DNA of 64,000 nt from Brevundimonas sp. MYb52 (GCF_002979535.1 NZ_PCPB01000010.1:1-64000), one strand, 5' to 3'; counted from the stretch's first letter, positions 47,601 to 55,625 are shown. A program made the numbers and translations. Notes: generated by a model from the letters alone, not told the origin.

Positions 47601-47846
47601 GGTCGAGGTCAGGCCGGGAATACCGGCCATGGCCGTTTCAATCGGATAGGTGACCTGGCGCTCGATCTGTTCCGGCGCCAGGGCCGGGGCGACGGTAGTC
47701 ACCTGAACCTGGCGGTTGGTGATGTCGGGCACCGCGTCGATGGGCAGGCGCGTCAGTTCCAGCAGGCCGTAGGCCGCGACCAGGGCCGTGACCAGAACGA
47801 CGAACCATCGGAGCCTGACCGACTGTTCGATGATGAATTTGAACAT
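44625..47846 (-). CDS. czcA: Heavy-metal RND efflux pump CzcA/CusA-like
   Basis: This is the inner-membrane trimeric RND pump exporting divalent metals. The 1073-residue product has twelve membrane helices and two large periplasmic loops. The proton-relay helix 4 reads DFGLLVDGAVVVVENTL, the HME-RND signature with two Asp and one Glu (Zn/Co/Cd type, CzcA). The N-terminal region VQVTTVAPALAPEQIERQVTYP is also typical. It is the last gene of a czcCBA-ordered operon, following the adaptor by 9 bases. Exact metals are not determined. Confidence 0.95.
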   Translation of the reverse strand: MFKFIIEQSVRLRWFVVLVTALVAAYGLLELTRLPIDAVPDITNRQVQVTTVAPALAPEQIERQVTYPIETAMAGIPGLTSTRSLSRNGFSQVTVIFTDRTDIYFARQQVAERLAQARETMPEGVEPALAPITTGLGEVLMWTVDYKPFNSANLARPGQPGWQPGGAYLTPEGDLLTTPQQRATYLRTVQDWIVAPQMRTAPGLAGVDTVGGYVKEYAVRPDPARLSAYGLSLGDLIQALDRANAQAGAGYVQRAGEALTVRTDALASTVDDLAQAPVVNRNGLVVRVADVATVEIGQAPRLGGASRDGHEAVLGTALMIAGGNSRTVAQAAGERLEQVRKTLPAGIEAVTVLDRSALVNATISTVARNLTEGAVLVIVVLFLLLGNIRAATIAALMIPISFLFAVIGMNRFGISGNLMSLGALDFGLLVDGAVVVVENTLLRLSQRRAEIGRMLTRNERLGVAVAAARQMVKPAAFGQLIILLVFTPLLMLEGVEGKTFIPMGATVMLALVGAFIFSFTFVPAMTALLVRDPKVVEVDERGQAREHETFLLRHARRWIQPAIGAAVDRPKVVLLSALGALAIGGVAFSTLGREFIPTLDEGDVAMQALRVPSASLEQSLAMQMALERAIRAQPEVKTVFSRTGTAEAAVDPMPPNISDSVIVLKDRKDWPNPRLKKEALIARFEEAASKQIGNSFEFSQPIELRFNELISGVRTDLAVMIYGEDFAVMQKVADQVATALRDTQGAADVRVEQVSGLPTLTVRVDRFAAASYGLSAADVSEAVSAAVGGAEAGRIFEGDRRFDVVVRLAEDTRNDPAALAALPIVSATGVTVPLSSVAHIQTAEGPNQISRHDGSRRMVVQANVRGRDLGGFVADAQKQVDQIQLPAGVRLDWGGQFENLKRAEQRLGLVIPIVFVLIGVLLFMALGSFSEAGLVFACVPLALIGGALALLLRGMPFSVSAAVGFIAVSGVATLNGLVLMQAIRERLQAGLAPRDAAVEGASSRLRAVLTTALVAIVGFIPMAIAHGAGAEVQKPLATVVIGGLLTATALTLLVLPTFAARAVRRRAVEGGAD

Positions 47847-47855
47847 GGCGCGCCC

Positions 47856-49040
47856 CTAGTGACCGTGCTCGGCTTCGCCCTTGGCGAGCTCAGCCTTCAG
47901 CAGAAAGGCGTTGGCGCCGGCGACCCGTTCGGTTCCAGCCAAGCCGCGAAGGATTTCGGTGCGGCCCCCGGCCTGCCGCCCCGCCAGAACCGGCTGGGCC
48001 TGGAACCCGCCCGCGACCTGAACGAAGACGACCGCCCTGCCCTCGACGGTCTGCACCGCCTCGGTCGGGACGGTCAGACCGCCCACAGCCTCGCCGGTGA
48101 CGATGGCGCCGGTGACCGCTGAACCGGCGGGCGGCAATCCTGCACCGTTCGGCCGCGCCCGGATCACAGTGGCCCCGCTGTTCAGATTCGCCCCGGCGGC
48201 GACGCCGGTGACGACGGCGTCGAAATCGCCCGCCGGACTGCTGACCCTCAGGGGCGAACCAGCCCGCACATGGGCGGCCAAGGTCGGCGGGGCGTTGAAC
48301 ACCAACTCGACGCGCGCCGGGTTGGCGACCTCGGCCACCACCCCGCCCTGGGCGACAAAGCCGCCCGGTCCGACCTGGACGTTGGTGACCACCCCGGCGA
48401 TGGGACTGACGACATTGAGACGGCCCGAGGCGTTGGGCGAACCCGCCGCAACGGCGCGTGCGCGCGCCGCCCGCGCCGCGGCCTGGGCGCTGAGGGCCTG
48501 GGCGTGCGACACCTCGGCCTCGCGTTGCGACACGACGCCCTGTTCCGCCAGTTCCTCGTCGCGGCCATGCGCCTGTTCGGTGGCGATGTAGGCGGCCTCG
48601 GCGGCGTCGGCTTCGGCCCTCAGGCTGGCGGCGTCGCCGCTGACCAGCGAGACCAGGGGCTGGCCGATCCTGACCGTCTGGCCCGGCGCGACCAGAACAC
48701 GCTCAACGCGACCGCCGACAGCGGCGGCGACGGCGGCGCGGGCGTCGATCATCGGTTCGACCCGTCCGGCCAGCCGCGTCTCGGCCCCGCCGCCCCGCCC
48801 GACGCCGACCACGACGACGCCCACGGCCTGGGCCTGGGCGGGATCTAGCGCGACAAAGCCCTCGGGGCCCTCGGTCTCGGCCTGGTCCGCTTCGTTCTCA
48901 TTCTGGGCGGCTGCGCCTGTGACGGCGGGCGGCGCCTCGGACCACCCCGTCACCAGATAAAAACCGGCGCCGGCCAGGACGACGAACGCGGCCACGCCGC
49001 CGACCAGCAGCTTTTTGTCGGATGTGAGCTTCAGCATCAT
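47856..49040 (-). CDS. czcB: RND efflux periplasmic adaptor CzcB-like
   Basis: This is the membrane-fusion protein linking CzcA to the outer-membrane channel. The 394-residue product has an N-terminal anchor (LLVGGVAAFVVLAGAGFYLV) and a lipoyl-like half motif (GGRVERVLVAPGQTVRIGQPLV). A helical hairpin spans about 135-195, the second lipoyl half is SPIAGVVTNVQVGPGGFV, and a beta-barrel domain follows. The end is His-rich in a small way (EHGH). It overlaps czcC by 4 bases. Confidence 0.93.
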   Translation of the reverse strand: MMLKLTSDKKLLVGGVAAFVVLAGAGFYLVTGWSEAPPAVTGAAAQNENEADQAETEGPEGFVALDPAQAQAVGVVVVGVGRGGGAETRLAGRVEPMIDARAAVAAAVGGRVERVLVAPGQTVRIGQPLVSLVSGDAASLRAEADAAEAAYIATEQAHGRDEELAEQGVVSQREAEVSHAQALSAQAAARAARARAVAAGSPNASGRLNVVSPIAGVVTNVQVGPGGFVAQGGVVAEVANPARVELVFNAPPTLAAHVRAGSPLRVSSPAGDFDAVVTGVAAGANLNSGATVIRARPNGAGLPPAGSAVTGAIVTGEAVGGLTVPTEAVQTVEGRAVVFVQVAGGFQAQPVLAGRQAGGRTEILRGLAGTERVAGANAFLLKAELAKGEAEHGH

Positions 49041-50290
49041 TGATCTCCCTGGAAGGGGGCGCGGCCGTCCTGGCGCGCAAGGTCGATTTCCGCCCGGACA
49101 CGCGCCAGTCGCGCATCCACGGCGGTGGTTCTGGCGTTGACCAGGGCCGCGCGGGTCACGCGAAGCTCCAGTTGCGAGATACGTCCCGCCTCGAAGCCGA
49201 TCCGCGACAGGCGATAGGCTTCCTCGGCCGAGGCGATCCCGGCGTCGGCGGCGCCGACCCGGCTGGCCGAGGCGGCCAGCCGGGCTCGGGCTGCGGCGCG
49301 ATCCGCCTGAGCCTCTAGCCGCACAGCCGCCAACCTTGCCTCGGCGGCGCGGAACTCGGCCTGGGCGGCGTCGATATTGCCCCGGTTCCGGTCGAACAGC
49401 GGCAGGGGCATGCTGATCCCGAACGTCAGGGCTGTGGCGTCCTCGGCCTCATAGCGGCGCAGGCCCAGGCTGGCGTTGACGTCCGGCCGGGCACGAATGC
49501 GTTCGACGGTGATACGACGCTCGGCGGCGTCACGCCCGGCCTCAGCCACACGCACCGTCGGCGCGGCCGTCGGCGCCTCACGGGCCGCGCTGGGGGTTTG
49601 ATCCAGAAGGCTGGCGTCGATCCCGGTCACAGGAACCGCCAGCATGGCGACGGCGGCGAGGCGTGCAAAGGCCGCATCCCGTTCGGCCTGAGCCTCATCG
49701 CGCGCGGCGCGGGCGGCGGCGGCTTCGCTTTCGCTCTGGATGCCGCGCAGCAAGGGCTCGCGCCCCTGCTCCACCAAAGCCAACGCCGCGCGCGCATCGG
49801 CGACGGTCAGGATCAGGCTCTCTTCGGCCAGTTCGGCCCGACGTTCGGCCGCCTCGGCTTCGGCGTAGATCAAGGCCAGACGCCCCGCGGCGTCCACGAC
49901 CGCCAGGTCGCGTTGGCGCGCCGCCGCGCCGGCATCCGCCCGTGCGGCCTCGACCCGCGCGGCGCGTCGGCCCCACAGCTCCAGATCCTGACTGATCGAC
50001 AGCGTGGCTTCAGCGTTTGCAGTCCCCGCATAGGGTCCTGTGCCGAAGAGGCTGTCAGCTTCTAACCCCAGCATCGGGTTGGGACGCACGCCGGCCTGGC
50101 GCACCCGCGCTTCAGCGGCCTGCGTCAGGGCGTCGGCTTCAAGCGTCGCCGGGGTCTGATCCAGCCGAGACAACAGTTCGGCGAACGAAGGCGCCGGGTC
50201 GGCCCAGGCGGAGCCAGCCGACAGGACCGCCCAGGCGGCCAGGGCGCAGCCGACCGCGACACGCGGCGGCCGGCGATAGGAGGGAGGCAT
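49037..50290 (-). CDS. czcC: Outer-membrane channel CzcC-like (TolC family)
   Basis: This is an outer-membrane factor of the efflux system. The 417-residue product has a signal peptide (ALAAWAVLSAGSAWA) and two long TolC-type helical repeats with the usual spacing. The first has RPNPMLGLEADSLFG and the second has RPDVNASLGLRRYE. The length fits. It starts the czcCBA operon, 57 bases after the His-rich small protein gene. Confidence 0.93.
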   Translation of the reverse strand: MPPSYRRPPRVAVGCALAAWAVLSAGSAWADPAPSFAELLSRLDQTPATLEADALTQAAEARVRQAGVRPNPMLGLEADSLFGTGPYAGTANAEATLSISQDLELWGRRAARVEAARADAGAAARQRDLAVVDAAGRLALIYAEAEAAERRAELAEESLILTVADARAALALVEQGREPLLRGIQSESEAAAARAARDEAQAERDAAFARLAAVAMLAVPVTGIDASLLDQTPSAAREAPTAAPTVRVAEAGRDAAERRITVERIRARPDVNASLGLRRYEAEDATALTFGISMPLPLFDRNRGNIDAAQAEFRAAEARLAAVRLEAQADRAAARARLAASASRVGAADAGIASAEEAYRLSRIGFEAGRISQLELRVTRAALVNARTTAVDARLARVRAEIDLARQDGRAPFQGDQ

Positions 50291-50347
50291 GATTCATCTT
50301 TCAGAGGTTTGACACGAACATCAGCGCGCAGGGGCGCCGTCGTCGGG

Positions 50348-50692
50348 TCAGACTCTGGGCGGTCGCTTCAGGCCGTCGGGAGACACCGAGGTGGGGAAAT
50401 CACTGGCGGGAAAGGCGTGGACCGGCCGCGCATGCGCCTGGACCGGCAGGCTATCGCCTGCGTCCGTTCGCGCTGTATTGTTGTGATGGCAATGGCCATG
50501 GGCGCAAACGCCGTGACCGCCCGCCTGCCCGCCGTGATCGCCGTCGCCCGCGTCATGATCGACCGAGGCGTGCGCCACAGGCGGTTCGGGCGCACAGGTC
50601 GCTGCATCAGCGATGGGGGCGAAGCAAAAGACGGCGGCGAGGAAGGCCACCGCCACAACCAGCTTCGTCCATGTCCCCATCGGCCAGGTCAT
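50348..50692 (-). CDS. His-rich secreted protein preceding the czc operon
   Basis: From ATG 50692 the product is 114 residues (a start at 50680 is equally possible). It has a signal peptide (VVAVAFLAAVFCFAPIADA) and a mature part rich in His, Asp and Cys (HASVDHDAGDGDHGGQ, GVCAHGHCHHN). That layout suggests periplasmic metal binding or sensing. It resembles CzcI-type small proteins in position and composition but I cannot claim homology. It may buffer or deliver metal to CzcCBA. Confidence 0.65.
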   Translation of the reverse strand: MTWPMGTWTKLVVAVAFLAAVFCFAPIADAATCAPEPPVAHASVDHDAGDGDHGGQAGGHGVCAHGHCHHNNTARTDAGDSLPVQAHARPVHAFPASDFPTSVSPDGLKRPPRV

Positions 50693-50790
50693 GCGCCGCT
50701 GGATACTGTCCGCCCGAACGCGCGGCAATCTGTTATAAGGTTCATCTGCCGCGACGGATTGTCAAAACACAGCCCTCTGGACGCCGCTAC

Positions 50791-51669
50791 TCAGATCGCA
50801 TTCAAGGGCGTCTTCAGGAACCGACGCCCCGAGGAGGCGGAGGGCGGCAGAGCGCCGGCGCGAATATTGACCTGCAACGCCGTCAGAATCAGTTGCGGCG
50901 GGCTGAGCGTCGCGTCCCGCGCCTCGCGCAGGGCGACGAAGTCGTCTTCGGATCGCCCGCCGCCGATGTGGATATTCCCGGCCTTCTGCGCCCCGATGGT
51001 GGTTTCCCAGGCGAAGGTCTCGCGGCCCTGAGACAGGTAGTCATGGCCGACAAAGACCCGCGTGGCGTCCGGCAGGGCCAGCAGCTTCTGGATCGAGCGG
51101 TGCAGGGTTCGCGCGTCGCCGCCCGGAAAGTCGCAGCGCGCTGTGCCGTAGTCGGGCATGAACAGGGTGTCGCCGACGAAGACGGCGTCACCGATCCGGT
51201 AGCTGACGCAGGCGGGGGTATGGCCCGGCGTGTGCAGGACCTCGACCTCCAGTTCCCCCAAAAGGAAGCAGTCGCCGTCAGCGAAGGTCTGGTCAAAGAC
51301 GCTGGCGTCCGGTGAGACGTCCGAAGCCTCGAACAGGTCGCCGAACGTCTTCTGCACCTGCTTGATATGCTCGCCTATGCCGATCGGCGCCCCGGTGCGG
51401 ACGCGAATTTCATCGGCGCCCGTCAGGTGGTCGGCATGGGCATGGGTCTCCAGCACCCGGTCTAGACGCCACCCCTTTTCGGCGATCAGGGCCAGCAAGC
51501 GCTCGACCGATCCAGTCGAGGTGCGCGCCGCAGCGGAGTCGAAATCCAGCACAGGATCGATGATGGCCGCCGCCCCCTTCGTCGGATCAGCCACCACATA
51601 GCTGACGGTATGGGTCGCCGGATCGAACACCCCGACGACATGCGGCGAGTGCGGCGCGGACTGGATCAT
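50791..51669 (-). CDS. blh: Persulfide dioxygenase-like metallo-beta-lactamase protein (Blh/ETHE1 type)
   Basis: This enzyme oxidises glutathione persulfide to sulfite and glutathione. The 292-residue product has the metal motif ETHAHADHLTGAD (HxHxDH), VLHTPGHTPACVSY and the ETHE1-like FVGDTLFMPDYGTARCDFPGG. The single iron-site ligands are those of ETHE1, with the last His in FVGHDYLSQG. It is divergent from a BigR-like gene, and the intergenic dyad should control both. Confidence 0.92.
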   Translation of the reverse strand: MIQSAPHSPHVVGVFDPATHTVSYVVADPTKGAAAIIDPVLDFDSAAARTSTGSVERLLALIAEKGWRLDRVLETHAHADHLTGADEIRVRTGAPIGIGEHIKQVQKTFGDLFEASDVSPDASVFDQTFADGDCFLLGELEVEVLHTPGHTPACVSYRIGDAVFVGDTLFMPDYGTARCDFPGGDARTLHRSIQKLLALPDATRVFVGHDYLSQGRETFAWETTIGAQKAGNIHIGGGRSEDDFVALREARDATLSPPQLILTALQVNIRAGALPPSASSGRRFLKTPLNAI

Positions 51670-51693
51670 GCGGATCTCCTTCGGCCTTTTATT

Positions 51694-51726
51694 TATTAGG
51701 ATTTGCTAATTTAGCAATACCTAATA
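51694..51726. promoter_or_regulatory. 33-bp inverted repeat, candidate BigR operator
   Basis: TATTAGGATTTGCTAA (51694-51709) and TTAGCAATACCTAATA (51711-51726) are complementary at 14 of 16 positions around one central T. It lies in the divergent gap between the persulfide dioxygenase and ArsR-type genes and is strongly AT-rich against the background. BigR/SqrR-type repressors are known to bind such AT-rich dyads. Confidence 0.75.
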
Positions 51727-51736
51727 TACTGTCGCC

Positions 51737-52051
51737 ATGACCACACTTGAAGCCATCGGATTGGACGCATTCCAGCGTAACGCCGCAGAGGCCGCGCGGC
51801 TGCTCAAATCCCTGTCGAACGAACATCGACTGATGCTGCTGTGCCAACTCGGCGAAGGTGAACAGCAGGTGTCCCAACTGCAGACGGGGCTATCTCAATC
51901 CGCCCTGTCCCAGCATCTGGCTCGGCTGCGGGAGGATGGTCTGGTGGCGACGCGGCGCGACGGCACCGCTGTCTTCTATCGCATCGCCGATCCCGCCGCG
52001 CTCAGCGTAATCGCCGTCCTCGCCCAGATCTATTGCCCCCCGCCCGCCTGA
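51737..52051 (+). CDS. bigR: BigR/SqrR-like ArsR-family persulfide sensor
   Basis: This winged-helix repressor senses reactive sulfur by a cysteine pair. The 104-residue product has the ArsR fold with LLKSLSNEHRLMLLCQLGEGE (key residues Leu-Met-Leu-Leu-Cys) and the recognition helix SQSALSQHLARLREDGLV. The wing reads RRDGTAVFYRI. Cys36 and Cys100 (IYCPPPA) match the two sensing cysteines of BigR/SqrR in position. No ArsR metal-binding ELCVCDL motif is present. It is co-oriented with a rhodanese gene 11 bases downstream. Confidence 0.87.
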   Translation: MTTLEAIGLDAFQRNAAEAARLLKSLSNEHRLMLLCQLGEGEQQVSQLQTGLSQSALSQHLARLREDGLVATRRDGTAVFYRIADPAALSVIAVLAQIYCPPPA

Positions 52052-52062
52052 AAGACTCGACC

Positions 52063-52593
52063 ATGACCGCCCCTGCCCTTCTGTCGCCCGCCGAAGTCGC
52101 CGCTCGCTTGAAGTCCGGCGCCGTGCGCCTGATCGACATCCGCGAGCCGGACGAGTTCAGCCGCGCCCACGTCCTCGGCGCCCTGCCCGCGCCTCTCTCG
52201 GTCTTCGACGAGACGCCGCTGGCTGTCGCGCCCGACCAGGCCGTTGTCTTCATGTGCCGCACAGGTCATCGCACCGGCATGAACGGCGCGCGCCTGGCCG
52301 AGCGCTTCAGCGGCCCGACCTATGTCCTGGACGGCGGCCTGGACGCCTGGAGAAGGGCCGGCCTGCCCGTCCGCGCCGACGCCAAGGCCCCTCTGGAACT
52401 GATGCGGCAGGTGCAGATGGCCGCCGGGGGTCTGATCCTGACCGGCGCCCTGCTGGGGAGCTTGGTCCACCCCGGCTTCTGGGGTCTCAGCGCCCTTGTC
52501 GGCGTCGGCCTGTTCGTGGCGGGGGCCACGGGGTTCTGCGGCATGGCCCGCCTGCTGGCGCTCGCCCCCTGGAACCAGCCGCGACCCCGCTGA
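52063..52593 (+). CDS. Rhodanese fused to a two-helix membrane domain
   Basis: This sulfurtransferase probably passes sulfane sulfur to or from thiols in sulfide detoxification. From ATG 52063 the product is 176 residues. The rhodanese domain has RLIDIREPDEFSRAHV and the catalytic loop VFMCRTGHRTGMNGARLAE (Cys at about 66). Then come two membrane helices (GGLILTGALLGSLVHPGFWG and VGVGLFVAGATGFCGMARLL) of the DUF2892 type. It belongs with bigR and the persulfide dioxygenase. Confidence 0.88.
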   Translation: MTAPALLSPAEVAARLKSGAVRLIDIREPDEFSRAHVLGALPAPLSVFDETPLAVAPDQAVVFMCRTGHRTGMNGARLAERFSGPTYVLDGGLDAWRRAGLPVRADAKAPLELMRQVQMAAGGLILTGALLGSLVHPGFWGLSALVGVGLFVAGATGFCGMARLLALAPWNQPRPR

Positions 52594-52642
52594 CCCAGCG
52601 CCCCGAGGCTGGAGGGTCTGGCGTCTAGGCCACAGATCCTGC

Positions 52643-52658
52643 GGAAATAAATGTTTCC
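52643..52658. promoter_or_regulatory. Small dyad upstream of the Crp-like gene
   Basis: GGAAATAAATGTTTCC is a 5-bp inverted repeat (GGAAA/TTTCC) with a six-base AT-rich core, about 130 bases before the Crp-like gene. It could be an operator or part of a promoter. I see no canonical FNR box. The rest of 52594-52786 holds nothing further that I can support. Confidence 0.3.
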
Positions 52659-52786
52659 CGTCCCAAAGAGGAACACCGGCGTTCGGTGGCCGTTTGGCCC
52701 CGCGGAGGAGCGCCGGATATGTATTTGGCGAAGGAGGGGCGCTGCGCGGCTGGAGGGCCGCCGTCGCGCCGCAAAGCGTGCAAGCG

Positions 52787-53542
52787 ATGACGTCGCGAAC
52801 CCTCAGCGTGCGACGCAGCCTGACCGTGCCTGCGGACACGCCGACCTTGCGCCTGCTCAACACCGCCGCACGGCTATCCGACGAAGAACGCGCCCTGGTG
52901 CGACGCCTATGCGTCTTTCAGGAAGTCATCGCCGCCGGAGACCCGTTCACCGCCGAGGGACGGGCGGTGACGCCGCGCCTGATCCTGAGCGGCTGGGCCT
53001 GCCGCCAACGCGTTCTGGCCGACGGTCAACGTCAGATCTTCAGCTTCCTTCTGCCGGGCGACGGCGTGGGACTGAGTTCCGAGCCCCGCCCCCTGGATGA
53101 AGCAGCCACCGTCGCCCTGACCCGGGTGGAATGCGTCGACGCCGTCATGTTGCGAGAAATCCTGGCGCTGCAGGACCCGCGCCACGACCGACTACGCCGG
53201 GCCCTGATCGCCGCCCGTCGCTATGAAGACATCTGCCTGCTGAACCACGTGGTCCGGCTGGGGCGACAGTCCGCCGTGGCCCGCTTGGCGCACCTGTTAC
53301 TCGAGTTGCGCGACCGGCTGCACCGCGCCGGCCTGTGCAGCCACGACCGGATGCATCTGCCGCTGACGCAGGAGGCGCTGGCCGACGCCCTGGGCCTCAG
53401 CCTGGTGCACGTCAGCCGCACCCTGGGCCAGATGAAACGCAATCGATTGATCGCCATGCAGAACGGCTGGCTGACCCTTCTGGACGAATCCTACCTGCGC
53501 GCCGCCTGCGACTATGGCGGCGACTTTCCCGTCCTTCATTGA
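52787..53542 (+). CDS. Crp/Fnr-family transcriptional regulator
   Basis: From ATG 52787 the product is 251 residues. It has a cyclic-nucleotide-binding-like domain (GDPFTAEGRAVTPRLILSGW, then IFSFLLPGDGVGL) and a C-terminal HTH (LTQEALADALGLSLVHVSRTL). The N-terminal Cys cluster of FNR is absent, so oxygen sensing by Fe-S is unlikely. The stop is 28 bases before a FapF-like pore gene, so it probably controls or is co-expressed with that gene. The long upstream extension of the frame is not conserved. Confidence 0.85.
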   Translation: MTSRTLSVRRSLTVPADTPTLRLLNTAARLSDEERALVRRLCVFQEVIAAGDPFTAEGRAVTPRLILSGWACRQRVLADGQRQIFSFLLPGDGVGLSSEPRPLDEAATVALTRVECVDAVMLREILALQDPRHDRLRRALIAARRYEDICLLNHVVRLGRQSAVARLAHLLLELRDRLHRAGLCSHDRMHLPLTQEALADALGLSLVHVSRTLGQMKRNRLIAMQNGWLTLLDESYLRAACDYGGDFPVLH

Positions 53543-53570
53543 CCCACAACCGTATGAGAGAGAGCGCGTC

Positions 53571-54920
53571 ATGACCCAGCATCGTCCTTCGCCTCGGCAG
53601 CGCGACTTGCGCGGCGCTCGTCGAAAGGGTCCCAGAGCCGGTCTGCTGCTGGCGTCGGTCGCCGCGGCGGCCTTGCTCAGCCCCGGCCTCGCCCTGGCCC
53701 AGGACGACGATCTGGCTGCGCGCGTGGCGCGGCTGGAGGCCTTGGTTCTGGACCAGCAGAAACGCATCGAGGCCCAGGACGCGCTCTTGGCCCAACGCGC
53801 AGCGGGGGTCGCGCCGCCCGCCGACGTCGCCGAGTCCGGCATCGACCCGCGCTGGCGGTTCCAGTCCGACGCCTCACGCCCCTTCGCCGACACAGAGATG
53901 GCCGCCTTGCGCGCCGGTCAGGCGACTGGCCAGGCCGGCGCTCAGCCGCAGACCGCCCCCGCGCCGGCCGGCGCCCCGCCGGTCGAGCCGCCCCTGCTGC
54001 AGGCTCGCCGCGAACAGTTGGCCGCCATACCCGAGGGCATCGCGGTTCTGACACGGCCTGGCAAACTGACCCTGGATGTGTCCACCGAATACACGCGCTC
54101 CAGCGCCAATCGCCTGGTGTTCCGGGGCATCGAGATCGTGCCCGGCGTCCAGATCGGCGTGATCGAGGCCAACGAGGCCGATCGCGACACGGGCGTGGCG
54201 ACCATCGCCGCCAAATACGGCGTAACCTCCCGCATGGAGGTCGAACTGCGGGCGCCCTACGTCTGGCGCAACGACACCATCACCACCGTCCAGCAGCGTG
54301 ACGAAGCCGTCACCCGCACCATCGACCTGAGCGGCGACGGCATCGGCGATGTCGAGGGCGCCGTCCGCTATCAGATCAACGGCGGCGAGCGCGGGCGCCC
54401 CATTTTCATCGCCGGCCTGAGGGTCAAGAGCAACACCGGCGAAGGTCCCTTCGACATCCCGCGTGATGAGTTCGGCGTGGCGTCCCGGTTGGCCACCGGC
54501 TCCGGCTTCTGGGGCGTGGAATCCAGCGTCAGCTTCCTCTACCCCAGCGATCCGGCGGTGATCTTCGGCAGCCTCAGCTACTTCGCCCACCTGCCCAAGG
54601 ACATCAACAAGACCGAGGGCGAGGTGCTGATCGGCGAGGTCGATCCTGGCGACGCCATCGGCATGTCGATCGGTTTCGGCTTCTCGCTCAATCCCAAGTT
54701 CTCATTCTCGTTGGGCTACAAGCACAGCTACATCCGGCCGACCACCAGCGAGTTGAACGACCTGACGGAAAAGTCCGACGACCTGCAGGTCGGCGCCCTG
54801 CAGTTCGGCATGTCCTACCTGCTGACCGACCGCTTCAGCCTGAACGGCAATTTCGAGTTCGGGGTGACGGAAGATGCGCCAGACATGCGGTTCGTGCTGC
54901 GCCTGCCGATCATCTTCTAG
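53571..54920 (+). CDS. FapF-like outer-membrane pore for functional amyloid
   Basis: FapF in Pseudomonas is a trimeric outer-membrane channel that exports Fap amyloid subunits; homologues are often annotated as putative acetate kinase. From ATG 53571 the product is 449 residues. It has a basic N-terminus and Sec signal peptide (LLLASVAAAALLSPGLALAQ), then a coiled coil (about 46-77, DDLAARVARLEALVLDQQKR in part). An Ala/Pro linker leads to a beta-rich domain starting LTRPGKLTLDVSTEYTRSSA. That domain contains FRGIEIVPGVQIG, FIAGLRVKSNTGEGPFDI, SGFWGVESSVSFLYPSDPA, LGYKHSYIRPT and a closing FVLRLPIIF. These blocks recall FapF barrels. It lies 28 bases after a Crp-like regulator and converges on the rest of the cluster. 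Confidence 0.82.
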   Translation: MTQHRPSPRQRDLRGARRKGPRAGLLLASVAAAALLSPGLALAQDDDLAARVARLEALVLDQQKRIEAQDALLAQRAAGVAPPADVAESGIDPRWRFQSDASRPFADTEMAALRAGQATGQAGAQPQTAPAPAGAPPVEPPLLQARREQLAAIPEGIAVLTRPGKLTLDVSTEYTRSSANRLVFRGIEIVPGVQIGVIEANEADRDTGVATIAAKYGVTSRMEVELRAPYVWRNDTITTVQQRDEAVTRTIDLSGDGIGDVEGAVRYQINGGERGRPIFIAGLRVKSNTGEGPFDIPRDEFGVASRLATGSGFWGVESSVSFLYPSDPAVIFGSLSYFAHLPKDINKTEGEVLIGEVDPGDAIGMSIGFGFSLNPKFSFSLGYKHSYIRPTTSELNDLTEKSDDLQVGALQFGMSYLLTDRFSLNGNFEFGVTEDAPDMRFVLRLPIIF

Positions 54921-54933
54921 GTCATGGCGGCGC

Positions 54934-54962
54934 GAAGGCTTCCGACGTAGTCGGAGGCCTTC
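54934..54962. terminator. Hairpin between the convergent Fap-like transcripts
   Basis: GAAGGCTTCCGAC and GTCGGAGGCCTTC pair at 12 of 13 positions around GTA. It sits 14 bases after the FapF-like stop and touches the stop codon of the facing gene. It can stop both transcripts, although no long U-run is present. Confidence 0.55.
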
Positions 54963-55620
54963 AGCGGCCAAGCGAGCCGACGAGGGAGGTATTGAGATCG
55001 TAGGTCAGTTGGGCCGCCCGCGCATGGGCGCTGCTTGAGGCCTGCATCGTCGCCAGATCCGGCAGATAGAGATTCAACTCCATATCCTGACGCAGGTCAC
55101 GATTGCTGGCGTTGTTGACGATCAGGTTCTGCAACTGGCCGGACGTCACATTATGGATCAGGGCCGTCGCGCCGTCACCGCTGACCAGAGCCACGCCGCC
55201 GCTGGTCCCGCCGAGATTTCTGAGATCTATGCCGCTGTTCAGCAAGGAGGTCAGAGCCGAGGCTAGGTCAGTCATGCCCGGCACATCACCGCGCGTCTGT
55301 TCCGTGGCCGGCCCGGTCGGCGTCCAGGTCATTCGGGTCTCCAAGGCCAACCGATCATCAACATAGGAGCGAATGACCACGCCGAAGCCGAAGGTGAAGC
55401 CGTTGGTCGTCAGAAACCCGCCACGCAGCCCTGACAACTCTTCATCGGACAGAGCCTGTGGCCCCGTCGGCGTCAGCGCCGCAGCTGGCGAGGTCTGTTC
55501 CACATACAACTGCGCCAGAGACGTCTGCGCCAGGAAGGCCTGCGCCGACGCCGAAGACACCACGAAGGCCGGCGCCAAGGCTGTCAGAGTGAATAAGAGA
55601 AGGGAACGAACACGTCGCAT
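54961..55620 (-). CDS. Secreted protein with a double-glycine-type leader site, probable C39 substrate
   Basis: No named family is recognised. From ATG 55620 the product is 219 residues with a Sec signal peptide (LLFTLTALAPAFVVSSASAQ). After about 30 more residues comes ALSDEELSGLRGGF (about 56-69). This matches the LSxxELxxxxGG leader consensus cut by C39 peptidases, and a C39 peptidase gene lies directly upstream. The predicted mature part starts FLTTNGFTFGFGVVIRSYVDD and has Asn/Leu-rich beta-prone stretches. A GTG at 55629 overlapping the peptidase stop is an alternative start. It could be a fibre accessory or nucleator. Confidence 0.75.
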   Translation of the reverse strand: MRRVRSLLLFTLTALAPAFVVSSASAQAFLAQTSLAQLYVEQTSPAAALTPTGPQALSDEELSGLRGGFLTTNGFTFGFGVVIRSYVDDRLALETRMTWTPTGPATEQTRGDVPGMTDLASALTSLLNSGIDLRNLGGTSGGVALVSGDGATALIHNVTSGQLQNLIVNNASNRDLRQDMELNLYLPDLATMQASSSAHARAAQLTYDLNTSLVGSLGR

Positions 55621-55625
55621 GATCG

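Noticed and set aside
50700..50770. TTGACA...TTATAA promoter-like pair on the minus strand before the His-rich gene
   Set aside because: The spacer is 21 bases, outside the usual range. It could be a MerR-type long-spacer promoter, but no dyad lies between the boxes and no MerR gene is nearby.
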